64,000 bases of DNA, from positions 3,680,501 through 3,744,500 of the forward strand of contig NZ_CP021646.1 in the NCBI RefSeq assembly GCF_002208135.1, in the 5' to 3' direction. The notes beneath the pieces were generated by a model that saw only the letters and a list, made by a program, of their open reading frames with translations, was not told where the DNA came from and ran no database searches. Shown in pieces: positions 20,249 to 30,800 of the stretch (the first letter of the stretch is position 1; each line of letters begins with the position of its first letter). Origin of the DNA: Pseudoalteromonas piscicida (GTDB lineage Bacteria; Pseudomonadota; Gammaproteobacteria; Enterobacterales; Alteromonadaceae). The translations under genes and the position numbers were made by a program.

Positions 20249-21107
20249 TGAAGAAAAAGGACTCGAGCTTATCATTATCAGTGGCCGCTCAGGCTCTGGT
20301 AAATCTGTAGCGCTTCGAGTATTGGAAGACTTAGGCTACTATTGTGTAGATAATATTCCGGTCAATTTGCTACCGTCTTTAGTCCGCAGCGTTTCCGACA
20401 ATTATAATAAAATTGCAGTGAGCATTGATGTTAGAAACTTGCCTAAAGAACAGGACGAGTTTAATGACATTCTTGAATACTTGCCCGGTTTCGCCAAACC
20501 TACCCTGTTTTATTTAGACAGTGATGACCAAACCCTGATAAAGCGCTTTTCTGAAACACGCCGTTTGCACCCTCTTTCACTGCATAATCTTCCATTAGAT
20601 GTCGCGATAAAAAAAGAACGTGAACTGTTAGACGTATTGATCACTCGAGCCGACTTTCTCATCGATACCACAGGCCTTAGCGTTCATCAACTTGCAGAAG
20701 ATATCCGCGAAAAAATCTTAGGCAAGAAAGACAAACAACTCATTATTACTTTTGAATCTTTCGGCTTTAAACATGGCATCCCAAAACAAGCGGATTACGT
20801 TTTTGATGCGCGCTTTTTGCCAAATCCACATTGGGAGCCTGAGCTTAAGCCGCTCACGGGCCTAGATCAGCCTGTCAAAGACTATTTGTCGAGCCACAGT
20901 ATCGTGCAAAAATTCACTTGGCAGATCCAAACCTTTGTACAAACTTGGTTACCACACTTAGAACGTAACAATCGTAGCTACCTAACGATTGCTATCGGAT
21001 GTACTGGTGGACAGCATCGCTCAGTATACTTAGCGCAAACCATTGGCGAGCGTTTTGCTAAAACCCATCCTAACGTCAAAATTCGTCACCGTGAGCAAGA
21101 GGGTTAG
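20241..21107 (+). CDS. rapZ: RNase adapter protein RapZ
   Basis: P-loop protein; in E. coli RapZ targets the small RNA GlmZ to RNase E and so sets GlmS and amino-sugar levels. Walker A GRSGSGKS at about residues 15-22, and the C-terminal conserved SFGFKHGIP, FDARFLPNPHW and GCTGGQHRSVY motifs are intact. I start at ATG 20241; an in-frame GTG at 20232 would add three residues. Confidence 0.96.
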   Translation: MSDEEKGLELIIISGRSGSGKSVALRVLEDLGYYCVDNIPVNLLPSLVRSVSDNYNKIAVSIDVRNLPKEQDEFNDILEYLPGFAKPTLFYLDSDDQTLIKRFSETRRLHPLSLHNLPLDVAIKKERELLDVLITRADFLIDTTGLSVHQLAEDIREKILGKKDKQLIITFESFGFKHGIPKQADYVFDARFLPNPHWEPELKPLTGLDQPVKDYLSSHSIVQKFTWQIQTFVQTWLPHLERNNRSYLTIAIGCTGGQHRSVYLAQTIGERFAKTHPNVKIRHREQEG

Positions 21108-21377
21108 ATGTTAGAAGATACGTTTTTAATCCAGAATAAACTCGGTCTACACGCTCGGGCTGCGACAGTTCTTGCTCAGTTAGCGACACAATTTGATGCC
21201 GAAGTGACCTTATATCAGGGAGACAAAAGTGCTGCTGCAGACAGCGTACTAGCACTGTTGTTACTTGAAAGCAGCCAGGGAAAAGAGGTGCGAGTTGTCT
21301 GCGAAGGTCCTGATGCTCAGTATGCACTAGACGCCATTGGTGGATTAATAGAAAATAAGTTTAATGAATCTGAGTGA
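21108..21377 (+). CDS. ptsO: Phosphocarrier protein NPr
   Basis: HPr-like protein of the nitrogen PTS that passes phosphate from EI-Ntr to PtsN. 89 residues, with the active histidine H15 in LGLHARAA and the regulatory serine region DSVLALLLLESSQG. It follows rapZ directly and is the last gene of the rpoN cluster. Confidence 0.96.
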   Translation: MLEDTFLIQNKLGLHARAATVLAQLATQFDAEVTLYQGDKSAAADSVLALLLLESSQGKEVRVVCEGPDAQYALDAIGGLIENKFNESE

Positions 21378-21457
21378 CTCAAGCTGCTATCACCAATATA
21401 GCACTAAGGCCTGATTCATGTATTCCCTGCTACCCTCCCCCTCCGTAACCAGACTGG

Positions 21458-21827
21458 TATAATACCAATTAGTCTTAATACTTGCTCAATTTGAAGGAGC
21501 AAATCTGACGCTAACTGTGTTAAAAATTTTTCATTTAGAACAACTAAATAACCTGAGCTGCGGATAATTAATGCCTTTCTAGCAGCCAGTTTTAGCGCTA
21601 ACTGCGTTGAATTCACTTCCAATAGCCAGCTATTGGTGCGTAAATTCGCCTTGTTTTCCCTAAAACTTGCTGGCTAGACAAGGAAAAAACTAAGTTGTGC
21701 TTTAGCAACAATGAGTTGGAACATTCCTTATCCAAACCTCAGGTTAAATAGCAAAATTTTCGCCGTGTTATCGACAAGATTTTCTCGCCTCAAAATAGAT
21801 CACTTAATTAAGCGAATTGGTATAATA
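21458..21827. repeat. 170-bp MITE, copy 1, interrupted by another element
   Basis: Outer parts 21458-21544 (87 bp) and 21745-21827 (83 bp) together make a 170-bp element with TATAATACCAATT ends in inverted orientation. Each half is identical, base for base by eye, to the reverse complement of the copy at 63241-63410. TATAATA is present as a direct repeat at both edges. Confidence 0.88.
21551..21744. mobile_element. 194-bp element nested inside MITE copy 1
   Basis: Begins ACCTGAG and ends CTCAGGT, with about 19 of the outer 25 bases matching as inverted repeats. It is flanked by TAAATA on both sides (21545-21550 and 21745-21750), while the uninterrupted copy at 63241-63410 has a single TAAATA. 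Internal palindromes include CCAATAG/CTATTGG (21619-21636) and 21579-21595 with 21660-21677. No credible protein. A non-autonomous insertion. Confidence 0.82.
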
Positions 21828-21883
21828 AGTCTCTCATAATTAAGCGTAAACCTTGGTAGTTCCCAATAAACTGAGTTACACTG

Positions 21884-22018
21884 TAATACCAATTTAGGTT
21901 TATCTCGTGCAGTAAAGCGAGTTGCCGAGACAAGCCTACTTTATCGTTGCTCGCATATTTAGCGTGCATTAACGATAGCAACCCACCAGCGGAAACAACA
22001 CGAGTAAAATTCAAATTA
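21884..22018. repeat. Diverged inverted-repeat element
   Basis: Starts TAATACCAATTT, similar to the MITE ends. The segments at about 21891-21909 and 22000-22018 pair imperfectly (about 14 of 19), with an inner pairing of TATCGTT with AACGATA. It looks like an old copy of a related element; its right end lacks the GGTATAATA edge. Confidence 0.5.
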
Positions 22019-22031
22019 AGAAATAGGTTTC

Positions 22032-22040
22032 TGCTATAAA
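22032..22040 (+). promoter_or_regulatory. Candidate extended -10 promoter for mgtE
   Basis: TGCTATAAA, a TGn plus TATAAA box, lies 60 bases before the preferred mgtE start and immediately after the repeat cluster. There is no good -35, consistent with an extended -10 promoter. Confidence 0.35.
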
Positions 22041-22099
22041 ATAAATGAATAGGGTTAACTTAATCACGTTATCCGCCAGCATTATCAATAAGGATGCCT

Positions 22100-23458
22100 A
22101 TGCCTGAAGTATTTGAACAAGACTACACACTGGAACAACTCCAAAAGGTAACCAAAGCCTTAAACAGTGGTCAGTTTGTTCAAGTTAGGCGTATGCTCGC
22201 AGAGACCGCACCTTGTGACACTGCACTGCTTTTAGAATCATCTCCTCATAAAGTTCGCTCTATGTTGTGGCAGCTCGTTGACCCAGATATCCAAGGGGAT
22301 GTCTTAGAAGAGCTATCAGAGGACGTAAGACTTGGGATCATCGCCCAGATGGAACCGGAGCTAATTGCTGCCGCGACAGAAGATATGGACGACGATGACC
22401 TTGGTGATGTCCTGAGAAGCTTGCCTGATACCGTCTACCAAGACGTTATCGGTGCGATGGATAGCCAAGACAGAGAACGTGCGACACAAGCATTGTCCTA
22501 TAAGGAGCACTCGGCAGGTGCCTTGATGAGCACCGACACGGTCACCATTCGACCCGATGTTACCTTAGAGGTTGTATTTAGATATCTACGTCTTAAAGGC
22601 GAATTGCCAGACGGTACGGACGAGTTGTATGTAGTTGATAAAGACAACTGCTTTTTAGGCACGCTGCCTGTCAATACCTTATTAACTAAGTCTCCTGACA
22701 GCATGGTTCGAGACTTGATGGATGAAGATAAGGAAACGATCCCTATCTCCATGGATGAGTCTGAAGTGGCGCAGCTTTTTGAGCGCCATAACTGGATCTC
22801 AGCTCCCGTCGTTGACGATAACGCCCATTTGCTTGGTCGTGTCACCATCGACGACGTTGTTGACGTCATCCGTGAAGATGCCGAGCACAGTTTATTAAGT
22901 ATGGCAGGTCTTGAAGACGAAGAAGATACCTTTGCGCCAGTTCTAAAAAGTAGCCAGCGTCGCTCTATTTGGCTTGGGATTAACCTGCTAACCGCCTTGA
23001 TGGCAGCGTTTGTTGCAAGCTTCTTCGAAGGAACTCTGGATATTTTACCGATTCTCGCGGTGTTAAATGGCATAGTACCAAGTATGGGTGGCGTTGCCGG
23101 TAGTCAAACGCTAACCTTAGTGATTCGTGGTATTGCCCTTGGTCATATCAACCAAACTAACCAAAAGTTTTTAATGGGTAAAGAACTGGCGATCGGAGCC
23201 CTAAACGGTGTCCTATGGTCTGTCTTGATCGCTGGAGTTATTGCTGTATGGCAGTGGGATTTTACACTCGGTGCCGTTATTGCCTTCGCGATGTTTATGA
23301 ACTTAGTCGCGGCAGGTATCGCGGGTGCCAGTATTCCAATTATGCTAAAGAAAATGAATATCGACCCAGCGCTAGCTGGTAGTGTAGTACTAACAACAGT
23401 TACTGATATCGTTGGGATCTTTGCATTCCTTGGCACGGCAACTTGGTTGTTAGTGTAG
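22100..23458 (+). CDS. mgtE: Magnesium transporter MgtE
   Basis: Inner-membrane Mg2+ channel gated by cytosolic Mg2+. The N-terminal helical domain (about 20-130), two CBS domains (about 135-255) and five C-terminal membrane helices (about 285-450) appear in order. The pore-region motif GVAGSQTLTLVIRG is present. 452 residues from ATG 22100. I prefer it over ATG 22094 because the AAGGA site at 22090-22094 would overlap the earlier start. A hairpin follows. Confidence 0.95.
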   Translation: MPEVFEQDYTLEQLQKVTKALNSGQFVQVRRMLAETAPCDTALLLESSPHKVRSMLWQLVDPDIQGDVLEELSEDVRLGIIAQMEPELIAAATEDMDDDDLGDVLRSLPDTVYQDVIGAMDSQDRERATQALSYKEHSAGALMSTDTVTIRPDVTLEVVFRYLRLKGELPDGTDELYVVDKDNCFLGTLPVNTLLTKSPDSMVRDLMDEDKETIPISMDESEVAQLFERHNWISAPVVDDNAHLLGRVTIDDVVDVIREDAEHSLLSMAGLEDEEDTFAPVLKSSQRRSIWLGINLLTALMAAFVASFFEGTLDILPILAVLNGIVPSMGGVAGSQTLTLVIRGIALGHINQTNQKFLMGKELAIGALNGVLWSVLIAGVIAVWQWDFTLGAVIAFAMFMNLVAAGIAGASIPIMLKKMNIDPALAGSVVLTTVTDIVGIFAFLGTATWLLV

Positions 23459-23482
23459 CAGTAACAGTGTCGAAGTGACGGA

Positions 23483-23506
23483 GAATGCTGGTCAAAACCA
23501 GCATTC
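23483..23506 (+). terminator. Hairpin downstream of mgtE
   Basis: GAATGCTGGT and ACCAGCATTC form a 10-bp stem with a 4-base loop, 25 bases after the mgtE stop. The following T-run is weak (CTTGAG), so termination strength is uncertain. It also lies just after the pmbA 3' end on the other strand. Confidence 0.6.
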
Positions 23507-23522
23507 CTTGAGCTGAGGGGAG

Positions 23523-24870
23523 TTACTCACCCGCTATTTGCATATTATTGAGTAGTATGGAGCCGGTTTGTACTGCGCCTCGACATTCAATATCACCGCC
23601 AACCCCTTCAATGCCCATAAACATATCTTTTAAATTGCCAGCGATCGTAATTTCACTCACAGGATATTGAAGCTCACCATTTTCGACCCAAAAACCAGCA
23701 GCCCCCTAGAGTAATCACCGGTTACCGTATTAACACCTTGCCCCATTAGTTCAGTGACTAACAAACCAGTACCCATTGATGCAAGTAGGCAAGTTAAATC
23801 ATCGTGCGTTGGTTTTACCTGCCAATTATGGATCCCACCTGCGTGCCCTGTCGCTTGCATATTCATTCTACGTGCAGCATAGCTTGCCAATAAGTAAGTG
23901 TTAAGCACGCCATCTGTAATGATTTCACGGTCGATGGTTTTTACACCTTCGCTATCGAATGGACTAGAAGCAAGCCCTCTTGGTAAATGTGGTTTTTCGT
24001 CAATATTAACGCAGCGATTAAAAATTTGTGTGTCTAAAGAATCCAACAAGAAGCTAGACTTACGATATAGTGCGCCGCCACCGATACCTGACACTAAGTG
24101 TCCAAATAAGCTGTTAGCGATATCCGCTCGAAAAATAACAGGCACTTTACGCGTCGATACCTTGCGACTGCCTAATTTTGCCAGCGTAGATTGTGCCGCT
24201 TCTAAACCAACTTCTTGTGGGATTTTAGCTCTGTGTGCACGCGAGATAACGCATATGCAGAATCTCGTTGCATTTGTTCACCTTCTTTACCAATCACCAT
24301 GGTACTCAGGCTGTGTCTGGTACGTGGGAACCCAGCAATTAAGCCGTGGCTATTACCATACACACGGATCCCTTGATGGCTCGATAAGCTTGCGCCATCA
24401 GAGTTCACGATTCGAGGATCGAATTCCAACGCAGCTTTCTCAGCGGCAATACATTGCTCAATAGCTTCATCGGGAGAAACCTGCCAAGGATGGAAAAGAT
24501 CTAAATCCGGTGGCGACATCTCTAGCAAGGCTTTATCCGCCACACCATTGCAGGGATCATCAGAAGTAAATCGAGCAATATCTACGGCCTTTTCAACCAC
24601 TGAGCGTAGAGCTTCAGGACTCAGATCCGCGGTTGATGCAGAACCTTTATGATTGCCCACATAAACACTGATACCAAGACCACCATCTTGATTAAACTCA
24701 ATGGTTTCAACCTCTCCCATTCGTGTACTTACAGACAGACCTGAGGTGCTAGACATCGCCGCTTCTGCCGAGGTTGCACCTAGTTTTTTAGCATGCGCTA
24801 ACACATCAGCAACTGCATTTTTCACATCATCAATTTGATTATATATAGGGTGTTGTTGAGGTTGAGTCAT
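23523..24870 (-). pseudogene. pmbA: TldE/PmbA metalloprotease subunit, two frameshifts
   Basis: TldE partners TldD in a peptidase that matures or degrades small peptides such as microcin B17 and CcdA. Start ATG at 24870; the reading frame breaks twice. Near 24219-24221, LKSPQEVG is recovered if the C3 run (minus strand) were C4. Near 23702-23706, [14 protein letters not shown] is recovered if G5 were G6. With both bases restored the protein is 449 residues with an intact ending ([14 protein letters not shown]), the usual PmbA length. Conserved GHLVSGIGGG, PFDSEGV and MGTGLLVTELMGQGV are all present. Either a recent pseudogene or two homopolymer sequencing errors; the undecayed protein sequence favours error. 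Confidence 0.88.
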
Positions 24871-24955
24871 AGATACCTTATCCGCTCGCTCGTCTAACTA
24901 AAACATATTAGTTAATATGCTATCACAGCTACTAACTATTGTAGTGATCAATTGT

Positions 24956-24964
24956 GGTATACTC
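24956..24964 (+). promoter_or_regulatory. Candidate extended -10 promoter for darP
   Basis: TGGTATACT fits a TGn-TATAAT type box, 43 bases before the darP ATG. The -35 region has no clear TTGACA. The 136-base gap also serves the divergent pmbA. Confidence 0.4.
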
Positions 24965-25006
24965 TAATGTTAGAGACCTTAATATTTACTAGTATAGACA
25001 AGACCA

Positions 25007-25525
25007 ATGGCTAAACACGAGCAAACGACCGAAGAAGAGATTATTTACGTTTCAAAAAGCGAGCTTAAGCGCGAAGCGCTAGAGTTGCATGAACTTGGCT
25101 GTGAAATTGCAGGGCTTGGCAAGAAGCAGCGTGAGAAGTTACCTCTAACGGACGAGCTTAAAGAGGCCATGACGGTTGCGGATAGGATCCGTGCTAAAAC
25201 GGATGCTTACCGTCGTCATATGAACTACATTGCAAAGACATTGCGTAGCACTCCAAATGTCGAAGACATTCAGGCTGCTATGGATTTGATGCTAAATAAG
25301 AACAATAAAGCAGACGTATTGCTGAATAAGATTGAGCTTATTCGCGATGAAGTGATTGCCAAGGGCGATAGCAAGATTAATGAGTTATTGGATAAGTATC
25401 CTGAACTTGAGCGTCAAAAAATGCGTCAGATGGCTCGCCAAGCAAGTAAAGAAGTAAAAGCTGAGAAGCCAGGCAAAGCCTACAAAGAACTGTTTCAGTA
25501 CTTAAAAGAAGCAATTATGCCATAA
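25007..25525 (+). CDS. darP: Ribosome biogenesis factor DarP (YjgA, DUF615)
   Basis: Small basic protein that in E. coli binds late 50S assembly intermediates. 172 residues, highly charged and helical, with family motifs VSKSELKREALELHELG near the start and a KAYKELFQYLKE end. It is divergent from pmbA, the usual E. coli arrangement. Confidence 0.93.
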   Translation: MAKHEQTTEEEIIYVSKSELKREALELHELGCEIAGLGKKQREKLPLTDELKEAMTVADRIRAKTDAYRRHMNYIAKTLRSTPNVEDIQAAMDLMLNKNNKADVLLNKIELIRDEVIAKGDSKINELLDKYPELERQKMRQMARQASKEVKAEKPGKAYKELFQYLKEAIMP

Positions 25526-25549
25526 CGCTATGTTGCTCTGGACAATATA

Positions 25550-25574
25550 AAAAGGCGCTGATGCGCCTTTTTGC
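25550..25574 (+). terminator. Terminator after darP
   Basis: AAAAGGCGC and GCGCCTTTT form a stem with a short TGAT loop, followed by TTTTTG-type sequence. It lies between the convergent darP and tldD. Confidence 0.82.
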
Positions 25575-25611
25575 TTGTATGAGATAACCGTCATATCGTA
25601 TGGGGTTGGTA

Positions 25612-27051
25612 TTACGCTGTGCCACCTACAGTAATTTCATCAATCTTCAAACTCGGTTGACCTACTCCCACTGGGACGCTTTGACCATCTTTACCACATA
25701 CTCCAACGCCTTTATCAAGCGCAAGGTCATTACCTACCATAGAGACCTTTTTCATAACTTCAGGGCCATTTCCTATAAGCGTTGCGCCTTTAATAGGTTG
25801 GGTTATCTTACCATTCTCAATTAAGTAGGCCTCAGATGCTGAAAATACAAACTTGCCGGAGGTAATGTCTACTTGGCCACCACCGAAGTTACTAGCAAAA
25901 ATACCTTTATCTACGCTACGAATGATCTCTTCTTGACTGTGCTCACCCGCAAGCATGTAGGTATTTGTCATTCTCGGCATCGGTAAATGAGCATAAGACT
26001 CACGACGCGCATTGCCTGTAGGCGCGACGCCCATCAAGCTCGCGTTTTGCTTGTCTTGCATATAGCCTTTCAAAATACCATTTTCAATCAGTACGTTGTA
26101 TGCCGCAGGCGTACCTTCATCGTCGACATTCAAAGAGCCGCGACGGTCGGCTATCGTGCCATCATCCACCACAGTACAAAGACTCGAAGCGACTTGTTCA
26201 CCTATTTTACCACTGAATGCAGAGGCACCTTTACGGTTAAAATCACCTTCTAGGCCATGTCCAACAGCTTCGTGTAACAAAACGCCCGGCCAACCTGCAC
26301 CCAGCACCACGGGCATCGCTCCTGCTGGAGCATCAATGGCTTCAAGATTCACTCGAGCTTGTCGTACTGCTTCTTTGGCAAACTGCATCCATCTCGGTTC
26401 ACCGTCTACCAATTCTTTAAAGTAACCATAGTCTAAACGCGCACCACCACCCGCACTACCACGCTCTCTGCGACCACTTTTCTCAAGTAGTACTGAGCAA
26501 TTTAAACGTATTAACGGGCGGATATCGGTTGCGAACGTACCGTCACTTGCAGCAATTAACACTTCTTCATATACCGCCGACAGCGAACTGACCACTTGCT
26601 GCGCCTCAGGTGCTAAATCGCGAATACACTGCTCAATATCTCTAAGTAAAGCCACTTTATCCGCATCCGTCATGCTGGTAATTGGCTGCGCGGGTTGAAA
26701 TTGAATGGGTGCTTTTACATCGCTAAATACTTGGACTTTATTGCTTTCACCCGCTTGCGCAATACTGCGTGCGGCTTCTGCAGCCTTAGTTAACGCTTCA
26801 ATACTGATCGCATCAGAATAACTAAAGCCAGTCTTCTCACCACTTACTGCACGCACACCAACACCACGTTCAATATTGTAGCTGCCATCTTTGACTATGC
26901 CGTCTTCCAGCACCCAAGTTTCGTGGTAGCTTGATTGAAAGTACAGATCGGCATAATTTACTTTGTGCTGATGAATATACGCGAGAGTTTGTGATAATTG
27001 CTCACGTGTCAGCTGACTGTTGGTCAGTAAATTTTGCTCTACATTACTCAT
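25612..27051 (-). CDS. tldD: Metalloprotease TldD
   Basis: Catalytic zinc subunit of the TldD/TldE peptidase. The HEXXXH motif is H260-E261-AVG-H265, and later conserved stretches such as [20 protein letters not shown] and [20 protein letters not shown] are intact. 479 residues. Its partner pmbA is 0.7 kb away and frameshifted. The start overlaps the upstream nitrilase gene by 4 bases. Confidence 0.97.
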   Translation of the reverse strand: MSNVEQNLLTNSQLTREQLSQTLAYIHQHKVNYADLYFQSSYHETWVLEDGIVKDGSYNIERGVGVRAVSGEKTGFSYSDAISIEALTKAAEAARSIAQAGESNKVQVFSDVKAPIQFQPAQPITSMTDADKVALLRDIEQCIRDLAPEAQQVVSSLSAVYEEVLIAASDGTFATDIRPLIRLNCSVLLEKSGRRERGSAGGGARLDYGYFKELVDGEPRWMQFAKEAVRQARVNLEAIDAPAGAMPVVLGAGWPGVLLHEAVGHGLEGDFNRKGASAFSGKIGEQVASSLCTVVDDGTIADRRGSLNVDDEGTPAAYNVLIENGILKGYMQDKQNASLMGVAPTGNARRESYAHLPMPRMTNTYMLAGEHSQEEIIRSVDKGIFASNFGGGQVDITSGKFVFSASEAYLIENGKITQPIKGATLIGNGPEVMKKVSMVGNDLALDKGVGVCGKDGQSVPVGVGQPSLKIDEITVGGTA

Positions 27052-27863
27052 AAAAACTCACTTTTAAATCGGTTATGATACGCAACAGGCATTTTTTTCC
27101 GGATCGAATCAAGAAACGCGCTATCTAGCTGCTGTGAAATGGGTTCTAGACTCGCACCAGAGTCTACTAGGACTTCACCCCAAGGTGATACAATTAAACT
27201 GTGCCCGTAGGTTTCTCGGCCATTTTCGTGACAACCGACTTGCGCGGCTGCAACTACATAGCATTGGTTTTCTATCGCCCTCGCCTGTAATAATGGCTGC
27301 CAGTGTGCCTCGCCCGTTGCACAAGTAAAAGCACTCGGGACTAAAAACAACTCGGCTCCCTCCTCCCTCATCATTTGAAACAAACCAGGAAAGCGCAGAT
27401 CATAACACACGCTTAATCCAATTCTGCCAAATGGACTATCCACTACTACGACATCCTGTCCGGACTCTGTTCGCTCAGACTCTCGGTATTGTTTAGTTTT
27501 GTCACTCACATCGGCGTCAAACAAATGGATCTTATTATAGCGTGCTACGATTTCACCACTCGAATTAAATAAGTAACTCGCAGCCAGATATTTATCGTTC
27601 TGACTTGGTATCGCGATAGTGCCTGCCGCCAACCAAATGTTATGTTGTTGACAAAGCGCTGAAAGCTCTCCAAGCAGTGCTTCATTATGCTGCGCGTATT
27701 CCCAAGTCTGTTGCGCATTGTCGCAAAACGCCAGCCAAGTTTCAGGTAAACAGACTAAGGTTAGCTCTTCAACCACTAACTTAGCTAGCTGGTTTTTAAG
27801 GTAATCTATATTTGTTTGGGGTGCTTTAGCCGAGCACATTGGCAATGCAATCACCTTAGCCAT
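27048..27863 (-). CDS. Carbon-nitrogen hydrolase (nitrilase family)
   Basis: Predicted cytoplasmic amidase of the nitrilase superfamily; the substrate is not evident, though Nit1-type omega-amidases and deaminated-glutathione amidases are possible. Catalytic triad elements are the Glu in LPETW, Lys in YNKIHLFD, and Cys in SVCYDLRFP. 271 residues from the ATG at 27863. An upstream in-frame start at 27920 would lie inside yhdP and adds residues with no family match. It overlaps both yhdP (8 bases) and tldD (4 bases), so these are probably co-translated. Confidence 0.9.
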   Translation of the reverse strand: MAKVIALPMCSAKAPQTNIDYLKNQLAKLVVEELTLVCLPETWLAFCDNAQQTWEYAQHNEALLGELSALCQQHNIWLAAGTIAIPSQNDKYLAASYLFNSSGEIVARYNKIHLFDADVSDKTKQYRESERTESGQDVVVVDSPFGRIGLSVCYDLRFPGLFQMMREEGAELFLVPSAFTCATGEAHWQPLLQARAIENQCYVVAAAQVGCHENGRETYGHSLIVSPWGEVLVDSGASLEPISQQLDSAFLDSIRKKMPVAYHNRFKSEFL

Positions 27864-30800
27864 TACCACTTTCCTTATTTTGCGACACAAGAGGTTGCTC
27901 ACTTTGCTTAAGTGTAGCACTTGGATGTGATTCTGAATTCAATGCAGGTGCTTCTTTACTTGTATTCTCATCAGAACCATCTGGCGTAACTTCTTCACTA
28001 GGAGGCATAACCGGTTTGGGTAACTCAATTTCTTTACTCTTACGATCAACCTCTGTAACCACTGGCTCTTGCATCGTTCCGGTGATTTTAAAATTAATCT
28101 CGGAAATCACTCGTGCAGAGTGGATCACTTTATCCAGTGCCAGTGCAGCTAATCCCGTAACAGGATTCACCGCCCATGCCATAATCACAGGTAAACTCGA
28201 AGTTACTTGTGGTGCGACGGCCAAATCATAATTAATTTCATGGGTATTGAGGTCGGCATAGCCACGTATCGTTAAATCAGCAGGTACGCCATCAAGCTTT
28301 GAATCTTCAGTAATTGCAATACCATTCGTTAGCTGTACCGAACCGCTCATACTGTTATAGAAAAAGCCTTTAGAAAACACATCTCTAAAATCTAAGCGCA
28401 GCTTTCTGATCAAAGAGTCCAAACTCAGTAGCGAAAAGACACGTGCACCTTTGTCGCTTATTTCTGCCAAATGACCTTCACCTAAACGCCAAGTTAACTC
28501 GCCACCTAGGCTAGGCAAATCCATTTCGTATGGCGCACCTTGCCAATTGAGCGCAAAATCAATGTTGGCGCGGGAGTCTTTGATAGTCGAAGTAATATCA
28601 AACTCATCCATTAGTTCACCAAAGTCATCGCTGTTTAGCGCACCGCTCAGTGATGTTTTACCTTGTTCAAAGCGGCCACTGGCATTGAGTTTATGATCTT
28701 TTTTATCAATCACTAACTCTGAGATATTGAGTCTATTACCATCTCCGAACAACGACATATTGACCTGATCTAACTGATATTCACCGACTTTACAGTCTCC
28801 ACACACAAATTCGGTTGCAGGTAAGCTCAGCAGCCAATCTAACGAGTGAATGTCTGTTTTCACAGCCTCTTGTTGTGCCTCTGACTTAGGTAAGTTTAGA
28901 CGTAAATAATCACTATTAATGTGAATAGGCCGGCTTGAGTTCGATGCTGGAATAGCGACTTGTGAGCGCATTTCTTTACTATTGATTTTAAGCTGCATCG
29001 GGCCATCAATAGATGCCATAGTAAAGTCAACATCATGGAAAGGGATCTCTGAGAATGTTAATCTTGAAAAAGAGCCCTCCACCCGATTTAGTGCTGGCAG
29101 AAATCCGGGATCAGAACCTGAGCTCGGCGCCTTGATAATACGATTAATCAATGGCAACCAAGGTAACAACTCTACTTCTTGTTGTTTGATTGTGATATCA
29201 AAGCCTGCTGCATTTAAGCCTTCATCTTTACTACCAATAATCAGGTGTGCATTACGCATCACACCAGATTCATTTTCAATGATGCCATTGAAATACAATT
29301 GATTATCTAGACTTGCCGTAACGAGATTCGAAATATCATCCCCTAATACCGTGCCGCTTAGTAGTTTAGCTTGCTCAGCTGGTTTGCCGAATTGTTCGGG
29401 TAAATGACTGGTAATCCCCCGTAAATCACTGGCAAATTTGGCTTTATAGTTAAATCCCGCATCAGCAAAATTAAGCATAAGATCTGTGCTCAGCACGCTA
29501 TTGCCCTCAAAGTAGCCGTCAATAATTCCATTAGCATGCGGTTGCAGTTGTTCTATTCCAGCCTCAAGGCTTACCTTGGTCGTTACTTGGTAATTTTGCT
29601 TATCTCCGCTTCCTGATAGGTCCAACGACAAAGGCATGTCCAACCACGTAGCAGTCAAATCATTCACTTTGATATTGTCATCATCGAAGCTAACCACTCC
29701 CTTAACTTGCTGTAATTGCATACCAGGCTTTGCCAAGAAAACCGGGTTATTGTCTAGGTAGATGTCACCTTTAGCATGTACGGCACCTGAGTGCAGGTCG
29801 ACGGCCAATTGCACATCCCCTTTTGCTTTGCCTTTACCTTGAACAATATCTAATATATTCGCGAGCGGATCTGCGAGCGGTGTTGCCGCAAAGAAAGGCT
29901 GTAACGTGCTCGCTTTTGTGGTGTGATTAATATCTACAGTCAGCACATCAGCGTGATTTAAATCCGCAATACTAACGATGACCCCCTCATCAATACTTTG
30001 ATTAACAAGTTCCCCACGATGCGCATAGATATCCATTCTTTCGTTTTCAAAATGTAGTGTGACATCACCTGAAGTAACGCTAGGCCAATCCGGCGCAAAA
30101 CCAAACGTCACATCGTTCAAACGTGATTTAACTTCAAACTGACCTTGCTTATCAGCGAATGGAAATTGTGAAAGCGCCCCGCTCAGTAAGACTTGAGTCT
30201 GCAAGTGCTGACCACTTTGGATCCCTGCTTCTAAATAATCGACTAAGCTTTTACGCATAATACTGACAGGAAAGTACTGTGAAGCGATTTCACCACGCCC
30301 ACCGAATAGTTCTGCATATAAATCAAGCCGAGGCTCATCGGACAACTGCAAGGAAAATTCCGTGGCTAACGCTACATCTTGATTGCTAAGCCAAAAGTTG
30401 GGACTAGAAATTCGCCAGCCTTGCGATTGTTGATTGCGGATATAGACATCACCAGTGAGCTGCTGGATCTCAATATTATCTTTGAAGGTCTCTTTTGATA
30501 GCAGTTCAGTTTGTTCAGCACTTAAATTGAGCCTAATTTGCTCATCAGTCGCACTCATCTCTAACCTAGTACCATAAATTCCCGGGATCCCATGAAATGG
30601 CTCGAAAGCAATTTCTTCAACGACTCCCCATGCCGAAAAAGCATTATTATTACTTAGGCTGAATTTCGCTGCGCTCAGTTGACCGTTGGGGTTCATGCCA
30701 TAAAGTAAATCTCGCCCAGGAAATTTAGCAAGTTGCGCTAACTCAGCTAAAAAGTTGGCGTTAATATCCTTTAACCAAAAGGTCTTGTTGTCTTTATGCC

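Larger units (their letters stand above)
21378..22099. other. Intergenic repeat cluster between ptsO and mgtE
   Basis: About 720 bases without a gene. Nearly all of it is mobile-element sequence: a 170-bp MITE (split, 21458-21827) with a 194-bp element inserted in it, and a third, diverged inverted-repeat element (21884-22018). Reading frames across it are products of repeat sequence. The mgtE promoter probably lies in the final 70 bases. Confidence 0.8.

Noticed and set aside
21416..21622. Minus-strand reading frame of 68 codons, sharing a 31-residue stretch with a frame at 63291-63482
   Set aside because: The shared stretch is simply the identical repeat DNA of the two MITE copies; no start signal or family, and it runs through element boundaries.
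21808..22014. 68-codon minus-strand frame before mgtE
   Set aside because: It spans the end of one repeat and the body of another, so it is a product of repeat sequence. No ribosome-binding site seen.
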